Source of the DNA: JAFDVL01 sp031409955 | Lineage (GTDB): Bacteria > Acidobacteriota > Blastocatellia > RBC074 | Direction: 5' to 3' | NCBI GenBank assembly: GCA_031409955.1 | Contig: JANNYF010000181.1 | Location: 4,944-68,943, forward strand | DNA: 64,000 bases | In this document: positions 1 through 8,679 of the stretch, piece by piece | How positions within the stretch are numbered: the stretch's first letter is position 1 | Layout: each line of letters begins with the position of its first letter | Notes under the pieces: generated by a model | The model's database searches: none | What the model saw: the letters and a program-made list of their open reading frames with translations, nothing else | What the model was told of the DNA's origin: nothing | Made by a program: the position numbers and the translations under genes

Positions 1-245
1 TGCCGCCATAACAGCAAATCCGACCGCAAATCATCATCTAGGCGAATCGCCACACGCCCGCGCGGGAGTTCTAATTGCCTGAACGCGCCATCGGGTGCCC
101 ACCGGGATATGGCACCCGCATTAACGCACAGCAGCGGAAGCTGGCGACATTTGGCAAACTTGACGAACTGGCGGCTGGTGTGCGCGACACCGTTGATTTC
201 GTGAAATGAATCGGTAAAGAACGCGACGCGTGGCGGTGATTTCAA
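1..245 (-). CDS. Glycosyltransferase, N-terminal part (runs off the left edge)
   Basis: Reading leftward from a TTG codon at 245-243 gives an open frame to the window edge. It opens with a run like RVAFFTDSFHEINGVA, then TSRQFVKFAK and LPLLCVNAG. This is the usual start of GT4-type glycosyltransferases (GT-B fold), which transfer a sugar from a nucleotide-sugar donor; the catalytic C-terminal half lies outside the window. The TTG start is forced: an in-frame TGA lies 12 bases upstream, no ATG is available, and a purine-rich GAAGGGG sits about 7 bases before it. It follows a short PHP-like fragment by 12 bases, so the two were probably one operon. Family assignment rests on recalled motif similarity. 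Substrate cannot be told. Confidence 0.6.
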   Translation of the reverse strand, partial: MKSPPRVAFFTDSFHEINGVAHTSRQFVKFAKCRQLPLLCVNAGAISRWAPDGAFRQLELPRGRVAIRLDDDLRSDLLLWR

Positions 246-257
246 GATGCTACCCCT

Positions 258-431
258 TCACTCGACAAAGCCAGTCGCAAGTAGTTCAGAATATTGGACG
301 AGGTCGAGAATTTCCTGAGAGTAGTGCGTGTGGCAATACAGCGAAAGCGCGGTGCGTATCGGGAGCAACGAAGGCAATTCTTCGCGTCCTGTCAGGACAC
401 GCAATCGCGTGCGAGCGGGCGATGTGGACAT
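258..431 (-). pseudogene. Short PHP-domain-like remnant upstream of the glycosyltransferase
   Basis: An ATG at 431 with a good AGGAGG ribosome site opens a 57-residue frame. It contains GREELPSLLP followed by SLYCHTHYSQEILDLV, which resembles the N-terminus of PHP-domain phosphoesterases (the H-x-H metal-binding motif is present). Real PHP proteins run to several hundred residues, whereas this one stops at a TGA at 260-258 directly before the glycosyltransferase start. I read it as the 5' stub of a gene that lost its body by internal deletion. A genuine small leader protein is the alternative. The strong ribosome site suggests it is still translated. Confidence 0.4.
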
Positions 432-562
432 CTGAATCCTCCTGTCTATATGAACGGGCGCAACATACGGGCAGGAGCATGCGGGTGTGGTGTAACGTCG
501 GTGTGAGGTTGGAGATAAATGTTGTTTAGAGTTGTGCTAAGTCTGTCTTAAAGAGCAAGACG

Positions 563-1879
563 CTATGAAGCCTCAATCCCTAAAGGCGGCAGCGCCCGCA
601 CAATCTTCATCGTCTCTAAACTCACGGTAATCACTTGCCCCACCAAGCGCACAATGTACGAAGGATCGTCGGCGCGGTTCGGATCGTTGGTGATGCCGCT
701 GCGTTTGTCTGTACTCATTTGATATTGATCTATCACCCATTCCAGCGCGGAACGATTGCCGAGGCGATAATCAAAGGCGGCGGCGGGCACGCGCGCTAAT
801 GTCAGAAAATGGTTGTAGGTGATGGACTGCTTGTCTTTGCTGAGCTTCATTTTCTCGACGCGCCAATCCAGTTTGGCATTTGGGGTTTCGATTTTTTCGA
901 GCGGGTATTCCGGTTGCGATTCGTAATTGATATGCAACTCGGATAATTGTTGGCCCGCTGCGGCAAAGGCGGCAAAATCAGGCGCGAACGGCACACGCGG
1001 CAATTCGCGTTTCAAATTTGCGGCGTAGCGTTCGCGGTACGTCGGATGATGCAACAGCGCGTACACGTAATAAAAAATGTCCCATTTCGTGATGGCTTGA
1101 TTTTGGTAGTGAGTGCGAAATTGCTCCAACGCCCAATCCGTAATGTTATCGCGGCGATTCGTGCCGTCTTCGTTGTAGATGTAGAAGGGGAAGGATTAAG
1201 AGCCACCTTGAGTAAGCAAGTTTGGAATTTGATTGATCGCGATGGCAAACATTGGTATTTCTGAGCCAATTTTCAGCCATATCAATTTGTTTTCTCGTTC
1301 CTGCTGTTCGTGGGGAAGAATTTGCTCAAAAAGACCTGGGCGGTCAATCAAAGTGTGATCGAAATAAAGATAGCTCTTTGCGAAAGGTCTGTAAAAAACA
1401 CATCGTAGTTTGCTCAAATCAAAATTGGTTAGCCTACCACTTTTAAGCTTGGATTTTAGGCTTTCACTCCACTTTACTTTTTCGTAACTTATAAAATCAT
1501 CAATGTTCTCGGGCTTCCCCTTCTGAAGATACCGATTCACTTCGGCATTGTAATCATCACAAAATCTCTCGATGGTTGTCGCAACTTGGGTTGTGTCAAA
1601 CCCATAGACAATATCGTCTCGATTACTGGAAACACCTAGCGAATAGAGTTTGAATATTGCTTGGACGTTGCTTGCCTCAACTGCTTTAGTTTCACGATTT
1701 CCTATAGGTATGAATTTTGCAAACTCATCTCCCCTCCCTTCTGTTAACCACGTCTGTCTAGCATCCGGCGTCAATTCCTGCCATTCAATATTGCCGCATT
1801 GCTGCCGCTCTTCGAGGTATTTATATTTTTCTTCTTTGCGCCAGAACTCGTCTACGCGGGCATAGAATATTTTTGCCAT
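563..1879 (-). pseudogene. C-terminal part of a type ISP-like restriction-modification enzyme, with an in-frame TAA
   Basis: This is the target-recognition/C-terminal half of the nuclease-methylase whose front half lies at 2998-4680. Residues 1-227 start MAKIFYARVDEFWRKEEKY and include the family-typical DARQTWLTEG and CVFYRPF. The frame then meets TAA at 1198-1196, after LLTQGGS, and continues without shift into SFPFYIYNEDG, EQFRTHYQNQAITKWD and so on to 563. Homologues normally have Gln at the stop position, so a single CAA-to-TAA change is the simplest reading. An AGGAG about 7 bases before the ATG at 1879 could allow separate translation of this half, but it directly abuts the mobile element. 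The gene is most likely inactive. Confidence 0.75.
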
Positions 1880-1937
1880 TCAGGACTCCTGTTATCACTC
1901 GCTCTGTAGCCTGCGAATACAGGCAAAGAGCATAAAA

Positions 1938-2373
1938 TGCTATCGCCCTTGTCAGGGCTAAATGGTTTTTATTACGTGTACCCAGGGTTGCGGCTTACGC
2001 CTTCACCCTGGGCTTTACTCTTAACACCCGCGTTGCGGGTTATTCACAATACGAATCTCTCGCGTTGCAGGTTATTCACCGTAAATTTATTCACAGTGGG
2101 TCTAATACCCCGTCGCTTGCTGCGGCTTTATTTCGTAAGATCAGTATTCAGCCTGCGGAGGCAGGCGATCAGCATAAAGCCTAGGGTGGAGTGGAGCGAA
2201 TGCGCAACGTAACCCTGGGTACGAGGCGCACAAAATAATTAGCCCTGCAAAGGGCGATAGCTGCCGCCCACATTCGTGGGCTTGAATAATTTAACGATTT
2301 CAACCCAGGGTTGCACTCGGCTTATGCCTCGCTGCACCCTGGGCTTTATGCTTGCCGCCTGCATTCGCAGGCT
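1938..2373. repeat. REP/BIME-like palindromic cluster left of the transposase
   Basis: Three related units are present: 1980-2042 (minus sense), 2151-2221 (plus) and 2303-2373 (minus). Each combines a GCCTGC-n-GCAGGC-type hairpin, an ATAAAGC linker and a CCCAGGGT...ACCCTGGG hairpin. A fourth small hairpin, GCCCACATTCGTGGGC, is at 2267-2282. The inverted pair 1940-1968 / 2241-2262 shares the core GCCCT-n-AGGGCGATAGC. Such arrays next to a RAYT gene are its probable substrates. Confidence 0.65.
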
Positions 2374-2391
2374 AAAAATATCCTACCTGCA

Positions 2392-2844
2392 TTATTTCCA
2401 TAAATATCGTTCATCAAACGTAATTTCATTCGTTTGCAACAACACCATAAATTCATCTTGAAACGAACGCTTTTGATGATGCTCGGCTTGATTCGCAATG
2501 TAATTTCGCACGACATCAATTTGTGAGGCGCTGACCGTAAATGCTCCATAACCATTTTGCCACGCGAAATTTTTCGCCTCTGGAAAAACATCGTGCATCC
2601 AACCAGACGCGCTCGCTTTCAATTCACGCAAAACATCAGAAAGCGCTTTATCCTGTCGCAATTTTGCCAACACATGGAGGTGATCTTCCATTCCGTTAAC
2701 AGCAAGCGTGATACCGCCCAGTCCGCGAATAATGCCACCGATATATTCGTGCAAACGTGATTGATATGCGTCGGTGATAATTGGCTCACGATTTTTGGTA
2801 GAGAAAACAATGTGATAGATCAGGTTGACATACGATTAGGGCAT
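2392..2844 (-). pseudogene. REP-associated tyrosine transposase (IS200-like) with a nonsense codon at position 3
   Basis: The frame reads M-P-stop-SYVNLIYHIVFSTKN and then continues open to 2392 (about 150 residues). It carries the Y1 transposase features: an HLH metal/histidine motif in EDHLHVL, and the Tyr of VVRNYI near the C-terminus, in a DIVE-type context of about the normal length for RAYT proteins. Homologues usually begin MPQS, so the TAA at 2838-2836 looks like a CAA-to-TAA change. An alternative start downstream (no good ATG before 2754) would lose the first conserved strand and probably activity. It would normally excise and insert REP-type hairpins as single strands. Confidence 0.75.
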
Positions 2845-2867
2845 AGCGTCTTCCTCCAGCATCTATC

Positions 2868-2955
2868 GCCCACCTTCGTGGGCTGGGTTGATTGGTTGAT
2901 CGTGTCCCAGGGTTGCGCTGCGCTACTTTATGCTCAGCGCCTGCCTCCGCAGGCT
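2868..2955. repeat. REP-like repeats right of the transposase
   Basis: GCCCACCTTCGTGGGC at 2868-2883 is a near copy of the hairpin at 2267-2282. The stretch 2906-2955 is a partial copy of the larger unit (CCCAGGGTTGCG ... GCCTGCCTCCGCAGGCT) in the same sense as 2303-2373. With the left cluster it brackets the transposase gene. Confidence 0.6.
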
Positions 2956-2997
2956 AAAACTTTATTCTGACCACCTGCGTTCGCGGTCTGAAACTGT

Positions 2998-4680
2998 TTA
3001 TGATTTTCTTTTCTTGACGAAAATGTTGATACTGACGCCGACCTGAATCCCGAAAACATTATGTGTAGTCCCGGAAAGCTTCGGATTTTTTCGGACGTTG
3101 CCGCCCAAATCCAGCACATAAATTTCATCGAAATCTGCCGCCAAATTTTTGCGCATTCCATCAAAAGCCAGATTATCAACGAAGCTATTGTTGGTGACGA
3201 ATGCAACAATGCCTTCTTCGCCGATACGATCTGACGCCCATCGAATCGCTTTGACATACGGATCGCTGAGTTTGTTAACAAGCGTCGCTTTGGAATCTTT
3301 GGCGTATGTACCCGACACGCGTTTGTCGAGGATTTTATATTTGCGATTTTTGTTGTTGTCGTTTTCGTTCACTTGATTGGCGTTGTACGGCGGATTGCCA
3401 ATGATGACGGTGATGGGGCTTTGTTTTTGGCGATTGACGCGTTGCGTGTTGGCAGGATTCATAAACGACAATTGCGCCTGGCTGCCTTCGGCCAATTCAA
3501 ACGTATCTACAAGACAAATTCCCTCAAACGGTTCATAGCTGCCCGTCAATTCAAAGTATTCGTGTTCGATGTTCATCGAAGCCACGTAATACGGCAACAG
3601 CATCACTTCGTTGCAATGCAATTCGCTTCGGTACTTTTGTTGCAGCGCAGTCTTTTTGATTTCCTGCATCACGCGCACCAAAAAATTGCCTGTGCCGACG
3701 AACGGGTCAAGGATATGCACGCCGGGTGAGCTTAACGATTTGCCGAACTCTTTTTGCAAAATCTCTTCGACGCTCTTCACCATAAAATTGACGATGGGTT
3801 GCGGCGTATACACGATGCCGTGCGTGTCTGCGACTTTGACGGAAAAGCCCTGGAAAAACTTTTCGTACACGGCATTGAGGAAGTGCTGCTTTTGCGTGAA
3901 ATCGTCAATCGTCGCGGCGGTCGCTTCAATGGCGCGATAAAAATGATCCAGCTTGCCCAGGAACGCATCGCGGTTGAAGGCTTGCGAAGTCAGCGCGTCA
4001 ATGACTTTTTCAATTTCAGCCGCGATCACGTTGCGCCGCGTGAAATCAGAGTTATTGAAAACTTTGCGAAAAATGCGTTCGGTCAGCAAATGCTGAATCA
4101 ACATTTCTTCGACGGCGTCGTCGGACAAATTTGGATTGACGGAATCACGACAAAGCGTGGCGAAATCTTCAAAGGCGTTGCGATAGCGCGGATTCTTTTT
4201 GCGTTGCTCTTCGATGAGTTCATCCAACGCCTTCGCCAATTGCGGAACGTGTGCGCCGAAATTTGCTACGGACTCTTCCCAATCGGCATAGACGGGCGGT
4301 AAATATTCAAAAAATTGTTTGAGCGTGCCGACTAAATTCTCAGATTTGGTGATGTCTTCGTCAAGGATTTGCCTGCCGTTCTGAAACAGGATCACGCGCT
4401 TTGGCGATTGAAATAAAATGTTGTCTTTGGGATAGCCAAGTTCCAGTTTTGCGCGCGCCTCTTTGGCTAAATCATCCTTTTCGTCTTTGGCTTCCCAATA
4501 TCCATGCGTGAGCCGAAACGCATCCACCAGCGCGCCATCCACACGCAACGGTTTCAGCTTCGAGCGTTTGATTTCCCATTCTAAAACCAATGACCAATCG
4601 TATTGCCGACTGCAATTTTCGAGCAAATTCTGAAAGGCGACTTTGACGGCGCTTTCGTTGAAGATATTGATTTGATCCAA
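2998..4680 (-). pseudogene. N-terminal nuclease-methylase part of a type ISP/IIG-like restriction-modification enzyme
   Basis: 560 residues. A PD-(D/E)xK-like nuclease signature (D48 ... E63-A-K65 in VDAFRLTHGYWEAKDEK) comes first. A helical region follows, then an N6-adenine methylase domain with the AdoMet motif LDPFVGTGNF (325-333) and the catalytic NPPY at 429-432. No helicase block lies between nuclease and methylase, unlike LlaGI-type ISP enzymes, so it is closer to the short single-chain nuclease-methylases. The protein ends abruptly after VKKRKS where the RAYT element begins, so the recognition half (563-1879) is detached. Translation of this half alone could still give a methylase/nuclease core without specificity. 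The start at 4680 is the first ATG and fits family N-termini. Confidence 0.8.
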
Positions 4681-5168
4681 CTTGCCGAGCGCTTAGTAAT
4701 AGGCGGTGATGGCTTTGTGATTGGGTTTGAGGTTGAGTAATTGCATGTTTGTTCGTTGCTGAGTTAGCAGAAGGGGGAAGCATACACGAAGCAAGAATAA
4801 CGGTGAAGATAAAGACCGCTTTCATTCAGGAGTTGCCTAACATTTGCTTAGGAGTAGAAATTAAATAACTCTTCCAAGTGAACCACGGGGAGCACGGGGA
4901 ACACGGGAAGTACCAGCTTACTGCGCGGGAGACGACAACCTATTCGTTTCGCCCCTTGGCTTCCGCCCCGTGTTTCCTGTGCTCCCCGTGGTTGGCACTC
5001 TTATTTTATTTTCAATCCTTAGCGGAAAAATTACACCCGCCTGACATTGGCCTAAAGCCAATTCAACATCCGGGCTTTATCTTGTCAATGCGTCTCTAAG
5101 AACGCGGCGAGCTTGTGGTAAGAACGTCAGAAACGTTGGGGTTCGCCGCTTTTTTCCCATCTTTTTTT
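4681..5168. repeat. Spacer with a CCACGGGG inverted repeat (4882-4992)
   Basis: No gene is visible between the methylase start and the next fragment. A 26 bp inverted repeat with two mismatches has arms at 4882-4907 (ACCACGGGGAGCACGGGG...) and 4967-4992, around a loop of about 59 bases. A second, perfect copy of the same family occurs at 56982-57126, so this is a dispersed hairpin element. The rest (4681-4877, 5000-5168) shows nothing recognisable. Confidence 0.6.
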
Positions 5169-5324
5169 ATGACCACATTCGTACAAAACTATCCCACCGT
5201 TTTGCTGCGCACCGACACGATTGAGGTGAAGCTGGCAACAACCCTGACAGAGATTGATGCGGCGCTGCGGTTGCGCTTTGAAGTCTTCAATCTGGAAATG
5301 CAGGAAGGCTGGCTGGCTTCGGAG
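5169..5324 (+). pseudogene. 5' fragment of a GNAT (OlsB-like) N-acyltransferase gene
   Basis: From ATG 5169 the frame gives about 52 residues that include IDAALRLRFEVFNLEMQEG. This run is characteristic of the OlsB / autoinducer-synthase-like GNAT proteins that acylate ornithine or similar amines. After LASEA the match stops and the remaining frame (to 5426) has no family resemblance; the zinc-ribbon gene on the other strand ends at 5417. The normal protein is about 250 residues, so this is a truncated remnant. Assignment is by motif recall. Confidence 0.5.
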
Positions 5325-5416
5325 GCACACGAATGTGCGCAGGCCGGAGAGAAAAGGTCAGCAGCGGAGGCTTTCTATTTGCAAACTGGCGTAGGCGCTG
5401 CTGAGACTGATTCGGC

Positions 5417-6283
5417 TCACGCTTGAGAATGGTCTTTTCGTCGTGAGACAGGAATCGCTTCGGCTTCATCCAGTGCAGGCAACAAATCGGTCGTGCCTTC
5501 GGTGATGGAACGATACGCTGGTTGCTGTGGCAATTCGTTGGTGATCGGGGTGGCGGTGAGCACAGACGAGTAACTCGGCAACTGCAATTCTTCTTTGTCT
5601 TGTTTGGGATTGAGTGTGAGGTGGGTGCGCCGTAGCCCCGCGCCCAGCGCCCAGAATCCAAAGGCATTCAGTAACATCCAAACCGCCAAGCCTTTGCCCA
5701 TCGGCCTATTCAGCAAGGCTGTAACTATCGGCAGCATCCCAGACAACACCAGAATCACAACGCCTATCAATGTCCATTGATAGCCCGCGCGCGATCCTGC
5801 CGTCAGGCGCATGACTTCCAATTCTGCCGGAGCAGTCACGTTGACAGGCGCACCGCACTTGCGGCAGAAGCGCGAATCGGCGGCGACTTCTACCCCACAA
5901 CCAACACAACTCAGGGCTTGGGCGCGGTGCGAAGCCAAGGCGATGAGGGCTTCAGCTTCGCGCGTCAACGTTTGGCGGTCGCCTTTGCCGAAAAACTCGT
6001 GTTGTACCTGGTAATCGAAGGTGACTTGCGTTGCGCCCTGTCCCTGCGGCTTCAACCCGATTTCCAGTCGCGTGGGATAATCCAGCGCATTGGCCGACAT
6101 AAAATATGCGCCTGCTCCGCGTGCGCCGTGTCTGGCGCGTAAAGGATTTTCGCTCAGCACCCGATAGCCAAGCTGTTCCAACGCGCTTGCCAAGCGCTGC
6201 CGCACGCTTTCGACATTGCCTGCTAGCACGCGTGTGACATCGTGTTCGCTAATCGTGTTGCCGCTATTGATACCGTCTGTCAT
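5417..6283 (-). CDS. Zinc-ribbon membrane protein of unknown function
   Basis: 288 residues. The N-terminal 115 resemble a small alpha/beta domain acting on the protein itself (no named family recognised). A zinc ribbon follows with C126-x2-C129 and C140-x2-C143, then two hydrophobic segments (about 170-190 and 197-217), and a polar, Pro- and Gln-rich tail. The architecture suggests an inner-membrane protein with a cytosolic metal-binding domain. It is a monocistronic unit between a gene fragment and an oppositely oriented gene. Function unknown. Confidence 0.75.
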   Translation of the reverse strand: MTDGINSGNTISEHDVTRVLAGNVESVRQRLASALEQLGYRVLSENPLRARHGARGAGAYFMSANALDYPTRLEIGLKPQGQGATQVTFDYQVQHEFFGKGDRQTLTREAEALIALASHRAQALSCVGCGVEVAADSRFCRKCGAPVNVTAPAELEVMRLTAGSRAGYQWTLIGVVILVLSGMLPIVTALLNRPMGKGLAVWMLLNAFGFWALGAGLRRTHLTLNPKQDKEELQLPSYSSVLTATPITNELPQQPAYRSITEGTTDLLPALDEAEAIPVSRRKDHSQA

Positions 6284-6492
6284 AAATGCCTCGTAAGTGG
6301 AAAAGATTTCAAATTAAACTCCCGCATTATACGCCCACAGCGAGGTAGAAGTTCTAGTCACCAAGGTGGTTTGAAGAGGGCGGTAGGATTTAGGAACGCA
6401 TGTTACGCAGGTCGTGGTAACAAAACCTAAAGCCTAATTCCTAACTCCTGATCGTAAGATTTATTAGCCTCCATTTGAGGACAAATTAACGT

Positions 6493-7071
6493 GTGGCTGA
6501 CGCGCCTCTAACATTCTCGCCATACCATCCGGCTTCACTCGCAATCCGAGTTCCAATCAATCTGATTCTTATGACAACTTTGCTCGCGTTATGGATCGCG
6601 TTTGTTATACAAGTTCGACCTGTCGAAGCTAAACCAAAAGCTGCTGAAGCGGTTGTAAAACTTGAGTTCCGTGAATTTCTTGCGCCTTCGACAAATGACC
6701 TCAAACCCTCTGACAAGCTGCGCAGTTTGCAGGGCAAGCGCGTGCGCATCATTGGTTTTATGGCGGAGATGGAACACATGCCTGACGGGTATTTTTATCT
6801 GTGTTCGCGGCCTGTCTTGTGCGACGAAAGTGGTGGCGGCATCGGCGAGTTACCGATTGATGCGGTGCGCGTGATTGTGCGTGTGCGGAAAGAGCAACCG
6901 ATCAAATTTCTCGCACCGCCCATTGAAGTCAGTGGCGTGCTGGAACTCGGCGGGCAAAGCGAGCTGGAACAGGATTCGTGGGCGGTGCGCGTACTGACCG
7001 ATGGCTTCAGCGCTGCCGTCAAGCCGCTAAAAACTTCTGCTCCCAACTTACGCAAGAAATCCAAACGATAA
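6493..7071 (+). CDS. Exported or membrane-anchored protein, DUF3299-like
   Basis: 192 residues from GTG 6493, which has GAGG upstream. ATG 6571 (residue 27) is an alternative start directly before a hydrophobic stretch, MTTLLALWIAFVIQV, that acts as signal or anchor. The body has LQGKRVRIIGFMAEM followed by a Cys pair in LCSRPVLC and a beta-rich region VRVIVRV. The 'L-x-GK-x-V-x-I-x-GF-M' pattern is what I know from DUF3299-type periplasmic proteins; the match is suggestive only. It lies 23 bases upstream of another exported-protein gene on the same strand, with a terminator after the latter, so they likely form a two-gene unit. Confidence 0.65.
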   Translation: MADAPLTFSPYHPASLAIRVPINLILMTTLLALWIAFVIQVRPVEAKPKAAEAVVKLEFREFLAPSTNDLKPSDKLRSLQGKRVRIIGFMAEMEHMPDGYFYLCSRPVLCDESGGGIGELPIDAVRVIVRVRKEQPIKFLAPPIEVSGVLELGGQSELEQDSWAVRVLTDGFSAAVKPLKTSAPNLRKKSKR

Positions 7072-7094
7072 CCCAATTCACGAAAGGAAAATTT

Positions 7095-7484
7095 ATGAAT
7101 ATCCTACTGCGACGGAGTCTCTTTGTTTGCCTGCCCATCGCTGCATTCGGCGCGAGCGTGGCCTCGTTTGCCTTACCCACGAATGTCACTGTCACGCCGC
7201 CCAATGGCGCACGGTTTTTGCCGGGGCAACGCTTTGATTTGCGCGTTGAAGGCCAGGGCGCGGGGCCATTTTCTGCGACCATTTTTATTGACAGCGTGCA
7301 AAAGCAATTCACGTCGGGCGCGCAAAACACCACTACCACCGACGGCATCACCGCGTCTGACATTCCGGTGTCGGCGTACAGTACTAGCCGCACGGGACGC
7401 GAGCCGTGGCGGTCATTTGGCGGCGTGCAGGAAAACACCGACGTGTTCTTCAAAATTATGCGCGCGATTATGGGCGGCTATTAA
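7095..7484 (+). CDS. Small secreted protein with an Ig-like N-terminal part, possibly a truncated gene
   Basis: 129 residues from ATG 7095, preceded by GAAAGGAAA. A clear signal peptide (LLRRSLFVCLPIAAFGASVASFA-type, cleaved after ALP or FAL) precedes TPPNGARFLPGQRFDLRVEG, which resembles the beta-sandwich opening of larger secreted acidobacterial proteins. The last 30 residues (TGREPWRSFGGVQENTD...) look unrelated to such folds, so the gene may be a shortened remnant. A strong terminator follows at 7513. Function unknown. Confidence 0.6.
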   Translation: MNILLRRSLFVCLPIAAFGASVASFALPTNVTVTPPNGARFLPGQRFDLRVEGQGAGPFSATIFIDSVQKQFTSGAQNTTTTDGITASDIPVSAYSTSRTGREPWRSFGGVQENTDVFFKIMRAIMGGY

Positions 7485-7512
7485 GCAACTCAGACGCGCT
7501 TGCCTAAAACCA

Positions 7513-7545
7513 GGAGAAAGCTTCGAGCGAAGCTTTCTCCTTTTT
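7513..7545 (+). terminator. Rho-independent terminator after the exported-protein pair
   Basis: A perfect 13 bp stem GGAGAAAGCTTCG / CGAAGCTTTCTCC with a 2-base loop (effectively 4 when breathing) is followed by TTTTT at 7541-7545. Confidence 0.9.
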
Positions 7546-7591
7546 GCCATGTTGCGCTTTGTCGCGCGCAGGGATTACCTTATTTTTGACG

Positions 7592-8446
7592 ATGCCTCAA
7601 GAACCCATGAGCGAGCGCTTCCGGCAGTTCGCGCTCACACAAATTGATCTGGCGATCACTTGCCTGACCGATTCCACTCGCAATCAGGATGAAGCGATTC
7701 ATGAAACGCGCCGCTGTTTGAAGCGCGTCCGTGCCACTTTGCGATTGGTAAAAACAGAACTCGCAGCCACGGCCTACGACCGCGATAATGTGTATCTGCG
7801 CAACATCGGGCGGCGCTTAGCGGCGCTCCGCGATGCCGCCGTAATGTTGGAAACGTTGGCGGCGCTGAAAAAAGAATACTCCCATCAACTTCCCCACAGC
7901 ACCTGGCGCGAACTCAAAAAGGAACTCTCACCGCTTCAGAGTCAATCGGTTCAGCACAAGAAAAACCTAGCCACCAAGCTTCGCACGGCGCGGGCCAGAG
8001 TGGATAAGTGGGCGCTGGAATTTGACGATGAAGCGGTGTTGCAGAAAGGGATACGGAAAGCTTACCAACGAGGAAGCCGCACGATGGAGCAGGCACTGGA
8101 AGAACCAACGGCAGAAAACTTTCACGAATGGCGCAACCAGGTCAATCACCTGCGCCATCAACTCCAAATTTTGCAGAACCTGAAAATTGGAAAGGTCAAA
8201 GCGGCGTTGCGAGAGTTCAAAGCGCTTGCCGAAATCCTGGGGCGCAAGAATGACTTGGCCGTCTTGTCTCAGCATCTTCAGCACATAAAGCGAAAAGCAG
8301 GGGAGCCAGCAAGACAGGCCTTACAAGCGCTGATCCACGCGCGCGATGCCGTTTTTGCAGCCGAAGCTACGAAGTTAGGACAACGGCTTTATCGGCGAAA
8401 ATCCAAAGCCTTCAGGAGGCAAATCCGGCCCCAATATTTAAGGTAA
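7592..8446 (+). CDS. CHAD domain protein
   Basis: 284 residues. The start is taken as ATG 7592 because earlier in-frame codons lie inside the terminator; ATG 7607 is possible. It is an all-helical protein with the two conserved-histidine segments of CHAD domains: IHETRRCLKRVRATLRL near residue 30 and FHEWRNQVNHLRHQLQIL near 190, with many Arg/Lys residues on these helices. CHAD domains bind inorganic polyphosphate and localise to polyphosphate granules. No CYTH triphosphatase partner is adjacent. It stands alone before the receptor gene. Confidence 0.85.
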   Translation: MPQEPMSERFRQFALTQIDLAITCLTDSTRNQDEAIHETRRCLKRVRATLRLVKTELAATAYDRDNVYLRNIGRRLAALRDAAVMLETLAALKKEYSHQLPHSTWRELKKELSPLQSQSVQHKKNLATKLRTARARVDKWALEFDDEAVLQKGIRKAYQRGSRTMEQALEEPTAENFHEWRNQVNHLRHQLQILQNLKIGKVKAALREFKALAEILGRKNDLAVLSQHLQHIKRKAGEPARQALQALIHARDAVFAAEATKLGQRLYRRKSKAFRRQIRPQYLR

Positions 8447-8679
8447 AATTAAGGCGAATTTTGCCAGGAATTTAGTTTCCCCTCACCTCCATTTAACGCC
8501 TCGCCTGTACTCTCCAACTTTATTGCAGTCTTACCAATTTTGAAATCAGGAACAACTTCAAGTGCATCGTCAGAAGGCACTAAACCAATTGTCGAGATGG
8601 GATTTATTCAACCATCAATCCTGCACATTTGAATGTGTGATCCCAATATGTTTTTTTCAGGAGAAATTAAGGAGAGCTT

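Larger units (their letters stand above)
1885..2997. mobile_element. REP-associated tyrosine transposase (RAYT) element inserted in the restriction-modification gene
   Basis: About 1.1 kb separates two halves of one protein: ...GVSINIFVKKRKS ends at 2998 and AKIFYARVDEFW resumes near 1876. In related proteins these segments are joined by only a short linker. The interval holds one IS200-like transposase gene and, on both sides, palindromic repeat units in both orientations. I could not find a clear target-site duplication, which is expected for HUH-type (single-strand) insertion. Boundaries are approximate, good to about 20 bases on the right and 10 on the left. Confidence 0.65.

Noticed and set aside
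563..2844. TAA reassigned as Gln (alternative genetic code)
   Set aside because: Many intact genes in the window (receptor, recR, SnoaL and others) end in TAA at the normal place, so the internal TAAs are best read as mutations.
1938..2955. CRISPR array around the transposase
   Set aside because: The repeats are palindromic units in both orientations with irregular spacing, not direct repeats with equal spacers, and no cas gene is present.
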